A DNA stretch of 64,000 bases. It comes from UBA2108 sp002713215 (lineage in GTDB: Bacteria > Bacteroidota > Bacteroidia > Flavobacteriales_G > Salibacteraceae). The first letter of the stretch is position 1. Each line of letters begins with the position of its first letter. Both the position numbers and the translations under genes were made by a program. The notes beneath the pieces are model-generated. The model worked only from the letters and a program-made list of their open reading frames with translations. It was not told the origin of the DNA and searched no databases. Positions 1 through 7,410 of this stretch are shown here, piece after piece. The stretch covers positions 34,266 to 98,265 of the forward strand of contig CALAPY010000093.1 in the NCBI GenBank assembly GCA_937891015.1, written 5' to 3'.

Positions 1-148
1 AGATGTAGAAATCTTCAATGATTTAAAGAGATTATCAGAAGGAAAACTAACCATTGATGCTGACGTAGAATTGGTGAGGGCTGAACAAGTTTCCACACCC
101 AGACCTAAACGCAAAAACCATAAACAAAAAAAGAAAAGAAGAAAATAA
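1..148 (+). CDS. C-terminal end of a DUF4290-like protein (partial)
   Basis: An open frame enters from the left edge (first full codon at base 2) and stops at 146-148, giving 48 residues that begin DVEIFNDLKRL and end in a very basic tail rich in Lys and Arg. The stop lies 10 bases before the murA start, so the two are probably co-transcribed. In flavobacterial genomes the gene directly upstream of murA commonly encodes a DUF4290 protein of unknown function. The assignment rests on that neighbourhood and on the basic tail, because the diagnostic part lies outside the window. The reading frame is well supported; the family name is inference. Confidence 0.5.
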   Translation, partial: DVEIFNDLKRLSEGKLTIDADVELVRAEQVSTPRPKRKNHKQKKKRRK

Positions 149-158
149 CACACCATCA

Positions 159-1463
159 ATGGGAACTTTTAAAATAACAGGCGGTCGTAAACTTAGAGGA
201 GATTTTCAACCGCAAGGAGCCAAGAATGAAGCACTTCAAATACTGTGCGCTGTTCTACTAACTAAGGAAAAAGTAATCATCAACAATATTCCAAATATTG
301 TTGATGTCAATAAGCTAATTGACTTATTAAGTGCATTAAACGTAAAGGTCGAAAAGCTTAAAGCAAATTCTTATTCGTTTGAAGCAAAGGAAGTTGATAT
401 AGAGTTTATGCATTCGCCTGAATACCTGAAACGCGGTGGAGGGTTAAGAGGGTCCATTATGTTGGTTGGTCCACTTTTGGGTCGATTTGGCAAAGGCTAT
501 ATTCCTAAGCCTGGTGGCGACAAAATCGGAAGAAGAAGAGTTGATACTCACTTCATTGGTTTTGAAAAATTAGGAGCCACTTTTAGCTTCGAAGCCGAAA
601 ATCACATCTATCGGGCTCATGCTAAAAAACTAACCGGCACTTACATGCTTTTGGACGAAGCTAGTGTAACCGGTACTGCTAATATTTTGATGGCGGCAGT
701 TCTTGCCGAAGGAAAAACGACGATCTATAATGCAGCTTGCGAACCCTATATTCAGCAATTATGTCGCATGTTGAATAGCATGGGCGCTAAGATTACCGGT
801 ATTGGCTCCAATTTACTTACCATAGAAGGCGTGGAAGAGTTACACGGTTGTGAGCACTCTGTTTTGCCAGACATGATTGAAATTGGAAGTATCATTGGTC
901 TCGCTGCCATGACCGGATCAGAAATAACCATCAAAAATGTAGGATTTGAACATCTGGGAATAATTCCTGAAATATTTAGACGAATGGGCATCATCATCAT
1001 AAAAAAGGATGATGACATAATTGTTCCATCACAGAAAAACTATGAAATTGATACGTTTATCGACGGGTCAATAATGACTGTAGCAGATGCACCCTGGCCT
1101 GGCTTTACTCCTGATTTGTTAAGTATTATTTTGGTTGTAGCTACACAAGCCAAGGGCAGTATGTTGGTTCACCAAAAGATGTTCGAAAGTCGCCTGTTTT
1201 TTGTCGATAAGTTGATCGATATGGGGGCCCAAATTATATTATGTGACCCACACCGGGCAACCGTTATCGGATTAAATCGTCAATACCCATTAAGAGCAAT
1301 AGAGATGACATCACCTGATATTCGAGCTGGTGTATCTTTGCTTATTGCCGCTCTAAGCGCTGAAGGTGTAAGTACCATCCACAACATTGAACAAATTGAT
1401 CGGGGGTACGAAAACATAGATAAGCGACTAAATGACATTGGTGCGGAAATTGTTAGGTGCTAA
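159..1463 (+). CDS. murA: UDP-N-acetylglucosamine 1-carboxyvinyltransferase (MurA), Cys-to-Asp type
   Basis: MurA transfers enolpyruvate from phosphoenolpyruvate to UDP-GlcNAc, the first committed step of peptidoglycan synthesis in the cytoplasm. The 434-residue length is normal. The substrate-binding Lys-Asn pair is at K22-N23 (GAKNEALQ), and two EPSP-synthase-like lobes follow. The catalytic loop reads KPGGDKIGRRRVDTHF: the residue that is Cys115 in Escherichia coli, the target of fosfomycin, is Asp here (D121, codon 519-521). MurA enzymes with Asp at this place, as in Mycobacterium and Chlamydia, work but are not alkylated by fosfomycin. The gene follows the DUF4290-like gene by 10 bases and precedes a thioredoxin-like gene by 21 bases, so the three may form one operon ending at the 2067-2097 terminator. 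The start is ATG. Confidence 0.97.
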   Translation: MGTFKITGGRKLRGDFQPQGAKNEALQILCAVLLTKEKVIINNIPNIVDVNKLIDLLSALNVKVEKLKANSYSFEAKEVDIEFMHSPEYLKRGGGLRGSIMLVGPLLGRFGKGYIPKPGGDKIGRRRVDTHFIGFEKLGATFSFEAENHIYRAHAKKLTGTYMLLDEASVTGTANILMAAVLAEGKTTIYNAACEPYIQQLCRMLNSMGAKITGIGSNLLTIEGVEELHGCEHSVLPDMIEIGSIIGLAAMTGSEITIKNVGFEHLGIIPEIFRRMGIIIIKKDDDIIVPSQKNYEIDTFIDGSIMTVADAPWPGFTPDLLSIILVVATQAKGSMLVHQKMFESRLFFVDKLIDMGAQIILCDPHRATVIGLNRQYPLRAIEMTSPDIRAGVSLLIAALSAEGVSTIHNIEQIDRGYENIDKRLNDIGAEIVRC

Positions 1464-1484
1464 GCTTTTCGAAAAACAGACATT

Positions 1485-2048
1485 ATGAAAATTAAAACAA
1501 TAATAACCGCAACTTTCCTGGCCTTGGGACTCTTTCTTATTATGCCATGTAACACGGTATTCAGTGGTAATCCTGAACAAAAGGCACTTGTAGGCACAAG
1601 GGTAAATGACAGGGCTCCTGAAATTGTTTTGCAAGATCCTGATGGTAAGGTTATCCCATTGAGTTCGCTCAGGGGAAAAATTGTACTTATCGACTTTTGG
1701 GCTAGCTGGTGCAGACCTTGTAGAGCGGAAAACCCCAATATAGTGGCAGCTTACAATAAATATAAGGACGCTAAGTTTAAAAACGCAGATGGTTTTACCG
1801 TATATAGTGTAAGCCTTGATCGTCAAAAAAATGCTTGGTTAGCAGCAATTCAGCAGGATAAACTAGATTGGCCAAATCATGTGAGTGACTTGCAATTCTG
1901 GAACTGTAAAGCGGCCGTAGACTATGGCGTACAAGGCATTCCGATGAGCTACTTGATTGATGGGAATGGAATTATTCTGGCATCCGGTAATTCGCTCCGG
2001 GGACAGGGACTACACACAACAATTGATGCTTTAGTAAAAGAACTCTAA
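1485..2048 (+). CDS. TlpA-like thioredoxin-fold protein, exported
   Basis: This 187-residue protein begins with a basic-hydrophobic signal segment (about residues 1-28). There is a Cys near residue 22, but its context (IMPC) is not a good lipobox, so I read a cleaved signal peptide or an anchor. A TlpA/ResA/AhpC-TSA-type domain follows, with the active site WASWCRPC near residue 70, that is a CxxC of sequence CRPC. A later GIPMSYLIDGNG segment carries the cis-Pro (IP) typical of thioredoxin folds. It probably acts as a periplasmic thiol reductase, for example in cytochrome c or oxidative protein maintenance; the substrate cannot be told. It lies 21 bases after murA and is followed at once by a terminator. 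Confidence 0.88.
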   Translation: MKIKTIITATFLALGLFLIMPCNTVFSGNPEQKALVGTRVNDRAPEIVLQDPDGKVIPLSSLRGKIVLIDFWASWCRPCRAENPNIVAAYNKYKDAKFKNADGFTVYSVSLDRQKNAWLAAIQQDKLDWPNHVSDLQFWNCKAAVDYGVQGIPMSYLIDGNGIILASGNSLRGQGLHTTIDALVKEL

Positions 2049-2066
2049 AAAAATATTTTATCGGAT

Positions 2067-2097
2067 AAAAAGGCAGACGTTATGTCCGCCTTTTTTT
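2067..2097 (+). terminator. Rho-independent terminator after the murA unit
   Basis: A-rich stretch, then GGC-A-GAC / GTC-C-GCC stem (one A/C mismatch) with a GTTAT loop, then seven T. The flanking A and T runs pair as well, so it could work on both strands. It separates the thioredoxin gene from grpE. Confidence 0.75.
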
Positions 2098-2170
2098 ATT
2101 TTATGTCAGTTTGACAATTATTTCGTTTGGCAGCATTTTAGTTATGCCACGAAAGAAATACAATTCAACG

Positions 2171-2752
2171 ATGAGTGAGGAAAAAATGGCAGATGAAAAA
2201 GAGCTTAAAGAGGAGAATGAGGCAGTAATGGATGAACAAGAGAATGCAGATCTTGAAGCCTCTGAAAACGCTGACGGCAATGAGACTAAGGAACCCGAGT
2301 TGGATAAATTTTCAGCACTAGAGGAGGAATTGAAAGTGGCTAACGACAAATACCTGAGAATTTATTCTGAATTTGAAAATTTCAGAAGAAGAACCGCAAA
2401 GGAAAAACTGGAGCTGATCTCCAGCGCATCAGAGGGCCTGATGTCTGAAATCATTCCTGTACTTGATGACTTTGACCGGGCAATAAAAACCAATAAGGAA
2501 TCTGATGATATCGATGCAATTCGAGAGGGAATGACCCTGGTACATCAAAAGTTTCATTCCATCCTAAAAAGCAAAGGACTTCAGGAAATGAATTCAATGG
2601 GCAAAGAATTTAACATTGATGAGCATGAAGCCTTAACCAAAATTCCTGCACCCAATAAGAAGTTAAAGGGAAGAGTAGTTGACGTTATCGAGAAAGGATA
2701 TAAACTGAATGACAAAGTTGTGCGGTACGCCAAAGTTGTAGTTGGAGAATAA
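2171..2752 (+). CDS. grpE: Nucleotide exchange factor GrpE
   Basis: GrpE releases ADP from DnaK in the heat-shock chaperone cycle. From the ATG at 2171 the protein has 193 residues: an acidic, low-complexity N-terminal region (about 1-55), a long helical segment that would form the dimeric coiled coil (LEEELKVANDKYLRIYSEFENFRR), and a C-terminal beta domain with the family motif GKEFNIDEHEALTKIP. The frame stays open to 2111 with another ATG at 2144, but those upstream residues are not acidic and do not look like GrpE, so I prefer 2171. It ends 2 bases before dnaJ, a close pair that implies one transcript; no dnaK is next to it. Confidence 0.93.
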   Translation: MSEEKMADEKELKEENEAVMDEQENADLEASENADGNETKEPELDKFSALEEELKVANDKYLRIYSEFENFRRRTAKEKLELISSASEGLMSEIIPVLDDFDRAIKTNKESDDIDAIREGMTLVHQKFHSILKSKGLQEMNSMGKEFNIDEHEALTKIPAPNKKLKGRVVDVIEKGYKLNDKVVRYAKVVVGE

Positions 2753-2754
2753 TT

Positions 2755-3867
2755 ATGGCGAAAAGAGACTTTTACGAGATATTAGGTGTATCTCAAAGTG
2801 CAACCAAAGATGAGCTCAAAAAAGCTTATCGAAAGATGGCCATCAAGTATCACCCTGATAAAAACCCTGGCGATACTGCAGCTGAAGAAAAATTTAAGGA
2901 AGCTGCTGAAGCCTACGAAGTCTTAAACGACGATAACAAAAGGGCGCGCTACGATCAATTTGGTCATGCAGGTATGAGCGGCGCTGCCGGAGGCGGAGGC
3001 TTCGGAAGCGGAATGAACATGGACGATATCTTCAGCCAGTTTGGTGACATCTTTGGCGGAGGTGGTTTCGGAGGATTCGGCGGAGGCGCAAGAAGTGCTC
3101 GCGTAAAAGGATCTAACCTTAGAATAAAAGTCAAGCTCACCCTGGAGGACATTGCCAATGGAGTAACCAAAAAGATAAAGCTTAACAAACTGGTAAATAG
3201 TTCGGACACTAAATTTGGAACTTGTTCTCAGTGTGGTGGAAGCGGACAGGTAACCCGAATCTCAAACACTATTCTTGGACAGATGCAAACCGCTTCAACT
3301 TGTCCAAGCTGTCACGGTACAGGTAAAAAAGTAACGAGTAAAGGTGCCGGAACAGATAGCAACGGTCAAATTCGAAAGGAATTGATCGAATCAATTGAAA
3401 TTCCTGCAGGTGTTGAAGATGGCATGCAACTTTCCCTTAGAGGAAAGGGCAATGAAGGACCATTTGGTGGTATCCCTGGTGACCTCATTATTGTAGTTGA
3501 AGAAACACAGCACGAGAGTCTAATGAGGGATGGACAAAATTTATACTACGACCTGTATTTGAATTTTGCTGATGCTGCACTTGGAATCAATACCGAAATA
3601 CCAACACTTGGTGGAAAAGTTAAGATCAAAATTGCTCCAGGCACACAAGCTGGTAAAATCCTACGATTAAAAGGAAAAGGACTTCCAAGCGTTAATTCTT
3701 ACGGACATGGCGATCAGTTGGTCAACGTAAATGTCTGGACACCAAAGACTCTTACTAAAGAAGAAAAATCGATGCTGGAAAAACTGAGGGAATCCGAAAA
3801 TTTTCACCCCGATGAAAGCCGAAAGGAAGGAGGTTTTTTCAACAGAATGAAAGATTATTTTCATTAA
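2755..3867 (+). CDS. dnaJ: Chaperone DnaJ with a reduced zinc domain
   Basis: DnaJ (Hsp40) delivers clients to DnaK and stimulates its ATPase. Of 370 residues, 1-70 form the J domain with the HPD motif (KYHPDKNPGD), and about 75-110 form a Gly/Phe-rich linker. The central cysteine region has only two CxxCxGxG motifs (CSQCGGSG and CPSCHGTG) where standard DnaJ has four, so it can bind at most one zinc instead of two. A normal C-terminal substrate-binding region follows (GDLIIVVEE, GTQAGKILRLKGKGLP). As far as I remember, flavobacterial DnaJ proteins share this shortened centre, so I read it as lineage-specific rather than damage. It forms an operon with grpE and ends at the terminator at 3898-3934. 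Confidence 0.96.
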   Translation: MAKRDFYEILGVSQSATKDELKKAYRKMAIKYHPDKNPGDTAAEEKFKEAAEAYEVLNDDNKRARYDQFGHAGMSGAAGGGGFGSGMNMDDIFSQFGDIFGGGGFGGFGGGARSARVKGSNLRIKVKLTLEDIANGVTKKIKLNKLVNSSDTKFGTCSQCGGSGQVTRISNTILGQMQTASTCPSCHGTGKKVTSKGAGTDSNGQIRKELIESIEIPAGVEDGMQLSLRGKGNEGPFGGIPGDLIIVVEETQHESLMRDGQNLYYDLYLNFADAALGINTEIPTLGGKVKIKIAPGTQAGKILRLKGKGLPSVNSYGHGDQLVNVNVWTPKTLTKEEKSMLEKLRESENFHPDESRKEGGFFNRMKDYFH

Positions 3868-3897
3868 GAAATAACAACGCTAGACTTACTATATTTG

Positions 3898-3934
3898 AGC
3901 GCTGTCCAAACAGATTGGATGGCGCTTATTTTTT
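3898..3934 (+). terminator. Rho-independent terminator after dnaJ
   Basis: An 11-bp stem from AGCGCTGTCCA (3898-3908) to TGGATGGCGCT (3916-3926), with two G-T wobbles and a 7-base loop, followed by TATTTTTT. It lies 30 bases after the dnaJ stop and 8 bases before the next gene. Confidence 0.8.
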
Positions 3935-3942
3935 GTAGTTAA

Positions 3943-4896
3943 ATGAACTCAAGTCCCATTTTATCAATTCAAGGCGTAACCAAGCGGTATGCACAACACA
4001 CCGCTTTAGATTCGATTTCAATTGATGTTCCCCAAAACAAAATTTTTGGATTGTTAGGCCCTAATGGAGCTGGTAAAACCAGTCTAATCCGAATCATTAA
4101 TCAAATCACCGCTCCCGACGAAGGTCAGATACTATTTAATGGAGAACAGCTTTCGCTATCTCACGAAACCAGAATTGGTTACTTACCAGAAGAACGTGGG
4201 CTGTATAAAAAGATGAAGGTTGGTGAACAGGCCCTCTACCTGGCTCGATTAAAAGGGCTTCCCAAAAAAAGAGCCATGGAATTACTAAAATTCTGGTTCG
4301 AAAAATTTGAGATTACTTCCTGGTGGGACAAAAAAATTGAAGAACTATCCAAGGGAATGCAACAGAAAGTTCAGTTCATTGTAACCGTGTTACACGAGCC
4401 TGAATTATTGATTCTTGATGAGCCATTTTCGGGATTCGACCCTATAAATGCCTCCCTCATTCGAGATGAAATACTCCGATTAAAAGAGAATGGAGCCACC
4501 GTAATATTGTCTACGCATAACATGTCATCCGTTGAGGAAATATGTGACGACATAGCCCTGATCTATCGGTCAAAGAAAATTCTTTCAGGTGGAGTTAAGG
4601 AAGTGAAGGCTGCACGTAAAGAAAATATTTACAACGTATCTTTTTCCGGCGATAAAATGAAATTCTCACAAGCACTTTGGATTGATGCGGAACTGCTGGA
4701 GACAAGTACCGAAGGAAAACTCAACGTCGCCAAGGTGAAAATGCTGAACAACAAAACTCCGAACGATCTATTAAAAGCACTGATTCCTCATGTGGAAATT
4801 CATGGATTACACGAAGAAATCCCTTCAATGAATGACGTATTTATTCAGCGAGTTAATGAAATTAATAAAGCAGAATTGGAGGTAGAAGCTGTATGA
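3943..4896 (+). CDS. ABC transporter ATP-binding protein, NatA-like
   Basis: ATPase subunit of an ABC-2 type exporter, acting at the inner membrane with the permease encoded next. It shows Walker A GPNGAGKTS near residue 40, signature LSKGMQQKVQ, Walker B LLILDEP and the switch His in STHNMSS. The extra C-terminal part (about 220-317, with HGLHEEIPSMNDVFIQ) resembles the DUF4162 extension of NatA-type ATPases. It overlaps the permease gene by 4 bases (ATGA), so the two are translationally coupled. The substrate is unknown: NatAB exports sodium, but related pairs export other things. Confidence 0.92.
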   Translation: MNSSPILSIQGVTKRYAQHTALDSISIDVPQNKIFGLLGPNGAGKTSLIRIINQITAPDEGQILFNGEQLSLSHETRIGYLPEERGLYKKMKVGEQALYLARLKGLPKKRAMELLKFWFEKFEITSWWDKKIEELSKGMQQKVQFIVTVLHEPELLILDEPFSGFDPINASLIRDEILRLKENGATVILSTHNMSSVEEICDDIALIYRSKKILSGGVKEVKAARKENIYNVSFSGDKMKFSQALWIDAELLETSTEGKLNVAKVKMLNNKTPNDLLKALIPHVEIHGLHEEIPSMNDVFIQRVNEINKAELEVEAV

Positions 4897-6233
4897 ATAA
4901 AATTTGGTTAATCGTAGAGAGAGAATACCTGACCCGGGTGCGAAAAATGTCTTTTATATTAATTACTCTTCTTGGCCCTATTGCACTTGCCTTAGGGCTA
5001 TCGGTAATTATCTATTTAAGCCTTTCTGAAGATGTAATACATAAGGTACTTATTGTTGATGAAAAGGCTCCTGCTTTCAATAGTATTTCGAACACACAAA
5101 ACATTAAATTTAACTATGCCAACAACATGGATTTGCAACAATCCAAAGAAATGTTTTACGACTCCGACTATTCATGTATTCTGTACATACCTAAAAACAT
5201 AGAAGCAGGTAATATAGCCATACTATACTACAAAAAACAACCAAGTGCCAGTGTCATTCGGGGAATTGAAGATAAAGTTGAAGCAGTTGTAGAAGAATTA
5301 AAGTTGGATCAATATAAAATTGACCGGAAGGAATTCTATGATGTTAAAACCAACTTTACCCTAAACCCAGTTAAGTATAGCGAAACGGGTGATGAGGAAG
5401 AGTTGGACAAAGGAGCCACATACATTGGTTTTGGATTTGGCATTCTTATTTACATGTTCATTTTTCTATACGGTGTTCAGGTAATGCGAGGAGTAATTGA
5501 AGAAAAAACCAATCGGATTGTTGAGGTAATTATTACATCGGTTCGCCCATTTCACCTAATGATGGGAAAAATAATTGGGGTGGGTTTGGTTAGTCTTACA
5601 CAAATTGTTCTGTGGATTACACTCACCCTGGGCATTTTTGGAATTGCTCAGGCAACCATCCTCGACAATTACTATTCACCCGAAAAGCTAACCGAGCAAG
5701 TACAGGCGACACCAGAAGTGATGGAAGAATTACAGGCAGAAGGGGCCGCGAAATCAGGAATAATGGACCCCAACAGTATCATAAACAGAACCAATTGGAC
5801 AGTTATGATTAGCTTATTCTTGTTCTATTTCTTTGGTGGATACTTCCTTTACAGTGCCTTATTTGCTGCTGTAGGAGCCGCTGTAGATAATGAAACGGAT
5901 ACTCAGCAGTTTATGATTCCTATAACCGCACCCCTGGGCATTGCTTATATTTTTTCCGCGGCCATTATTAAAAACCCGGAAGGCCCAATCGCATTTTGGC
6001 TTTCAATTTTCCCTCTGACTTCACCTATCATTATGCTGGTTCGTGTGGCTTTAGGGGTTGGAGAAGGCGGAATCCCAATCTGGGAAGTAGCCTTGAGTAT
6101 GGTTTTATTAGTTCTAGGGTTTATCCTGGTGGTATGGATTGCGGCTAAAATTTATAGAGTAGGAATCCTGATGTATGGAAAGAAACCGTCCTATAAAGAA
6201 CTCTGGAAATGGTTAAGGTATAGCAACAAATAG
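4893..6233 (+). CDS. ABC-2 type permease, NatB-like
   Basis: Membrane partner of the preceding ATPase; 446 residues. One membrane helix lies near residues 20-42. A large soluble, probably extracytoplasmic segment (about 45-170) follows, then five or so helices in the C-terminal half, including a GFGFGILIYMFIFLYG helix near 178-195. The conserved juxtamembrane stretch RGVIEEKTNRIVEVI is typical of ABC-2/NatB permeases. The gene overlaps the ATPase gene by 4 bases and precedes the response regulator gene by 3 bases, so an operon is likely. Its substrate cannot be inferred. Confidence 0.9.
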   Translation: MNKIWLIVEREYLTRVRKMSFILITLLGPIALALGLSVIIYLSLSEDVIHKVLIVDEKAPAFNSISNTQNIKFNYANNMDLQQSKEMFYDSDYSCILYIPKNIEAGNIAILYYKKQPSASVIRGIEDKVEAVVEELKLDQYKIDRKEFYDVKTNFTLNPVKYSETGDEEELDKGATYIGFGFGILIYMFIFLYGVQVMRGVIEEKTNRIVEVIITSVRPFHLMMGKIIGVGLVSLTQIVLWITLTLGIFGIAQATILDNYYSPEKLTEQVQATPEVMEELQAEGAAKSGIMDPNSIINRTNWTVMISLFLFYFFGGYFLYSALFAAVGAAVDNETDTQQFMIPITAPLGIAYIFSAAIIKNPEGPIAFWLSIFPLTSPIIMLVRVALGVGEGGIPIWEVALSMVLLVLGFILVVWIAAKIYRVGILMYGKKPSYKELWKWLRYSNK

Positions 6234-6236
6234 GTT

Positions 6237-7403
6237 ATGGCTAGAATTTTAGTAGTTGACGATGAAAAAAGTATTCGGAATTCATTAAAGGATGTCCTGG
6301 AATATGAAGGTCATTCAATCGATGAAGCAGAAGACGGAATGACAGGATTAGCTCTGGCTCGTAAAAATGAATACGACCTGGTGCTATGCGACGTAAAAAT
6401 GCCAAAGCTTGATGGGCTGGAATTCCTGGAGATGGCTTTCGAAACCAACCCCGATTTAAACGTTATCATGATTTCTGGCCATGGAACCATTGAAACCGCA
6501 GTCGAAGCAATTAAAAAAGGCGCATACGATTACCTGGCCAAGCCACTGGATTTAAACCGACTACTGGTTATTGTTCGTAATGGCCTCGAAAAAGAAGAGT
6601 TAGTAAAGGAAACCCGTACCCTAAGAAAGAAAGTCCAGTCGTTTAACGGAGGAAGCATTATTGGTGAAAGTAAGGAGATTAAAAGCGTGCATGAAATGAT
6701 TGGCAAAGTTGCTCCTACCGCTGCCAGGGTAATGATAACTGGGCCAAATGGATCAGGCAAGGAGTTAGTCGCACGAGAAATTCACGATCAAAGCAAGCGA
6801 AAAAAACTCCCGTTTGTAGAGGTTAATTGCGCAGCAATTCCTTCAGAACTTATTGAAAGTGAACTGTTCGGGCATGAAAAAGGTGCGTTTACTTCCGCTG
6901 TCAAAATGAAAAAAGGGAAGTTTGAACAAGCTCAAAACGGTACCTTGTTTTTGGATGAAATTGGTGATATGAGTCTATCGGCCCAAGCCAAAGTTTTGAG
7001 GGCTCTTCAAGAACACAAAATATCAAGGGTTGGAAGTGAAAAAGACATTAAGGTTGATGTGAGGGTTCTAGCAGCGACCAACAAAGACCTGCAAAAAGAA
7101 ATTGAGAAAGGGAACTTTCGAGAAGATTTATACCATCGGTTAAGCGTTATTCTTATAAAGGTCCCTTCACTTAACGATCGCAAACAAGACATTGCCCTCT
7201 TAAGTAATCATTTCATGAATTTGATTTGTGGTGAAATGGGTCTTGCGCCTAAAAAAATTAGCGATAAGGCTATCAAGGAGTTAGAGCAAATAAACTGGAC
7301 AGGAAACATCCGTGAATTAAGAAACATAATTGAAAGACTTATAATTTTGTGCGACGAGAAAATCGAAGCAAACGATATTCTCATGTATTCGAATCCAAAA
7401 TAG
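6237..7403 (+). CDS. Response regulator with sigma54-type AAA+ domain but no DNA-binding domain
   Basis: A two-component regulator of the NtrC class, 388 residues. Residues 1-120 are a receiver domain with acidic pocket D8-D9, phospho-acceptor D52 and Lys102. About 140-385 form an AAA+ domain: Walker A GPNGSGKE (169-176), Walker B TLFLDE (236-241), and an arginine-finger-like LYHRLSV near 299. The loop that contacts sigma54 is GAFTSA (216-221), not GAFTGA. The protein stops just after the AAA+ lid with ERLIILCDEKIEANDILM; the Fis-type helix-turn-helix of NtrC (normally about 450 or more residues in all) is absent. It may act without specific DNA binding, or at another step. It sits between the ABC permease gene and the FG-GAP lipoprotein gene, 3 and 7 bases away, with no histidine kinase gene beside it. 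Confidence 0.9.
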   Translation: MARILVVDDEKSIRNSLKDVLEYEGHSIDEAEDGMTGLALARKNEYDLVLCDVKMPKLDGLEFLEMAFETNPDLNVIMISGHGTIETAVEAIKKGAYDYLAKPLDLNRLLVIVRNGLEKEELVKETRTLRKKVQSFNGGSIIGESKEIKSVHEMIGKVAPTAARVMITGPNGSGKELVAREIHDQSKRKKLPFVEVNCAAIPSELIESELFGHEKGAFTSAVKMKKGKFEQAQNGTLFLDEIGDMSLSAQAKVLRALQEHKISRVGSEKDIKVDVRVLAATNKDLQKEIEKGNFREDLYHRLSVILIKVPSLNDRKQDIALLSNHFMNLICGEMGLAPKKISDKAIKELEQINWTGNIRELRNIIERLIILCDEKIEANDILMYSNPK

Positions 7404-7410
7404 ATTGGCT

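Noticed and set aside
1428..1826. Open frames of 132 and 92 residues opposite to the TlpA-like gene
   Set aside because: The plus strand has a clear thioredoxin fold with active site; the minus frames have no support.
2964..3105. Gly-rich repeat in dnaJ as a tandem repeat of interest
   Set aside because: It is the normal Gly/Phe linker of DnaJ.
3890..3897. TATATTTG as promoter of the ABC ATPase gene
   Set aside because: It lies upstream of the strong terminator at 3898-3934, which the transcript would meet at once; no -33 box. Probably chance, or the gene is read by leakage or from another start.
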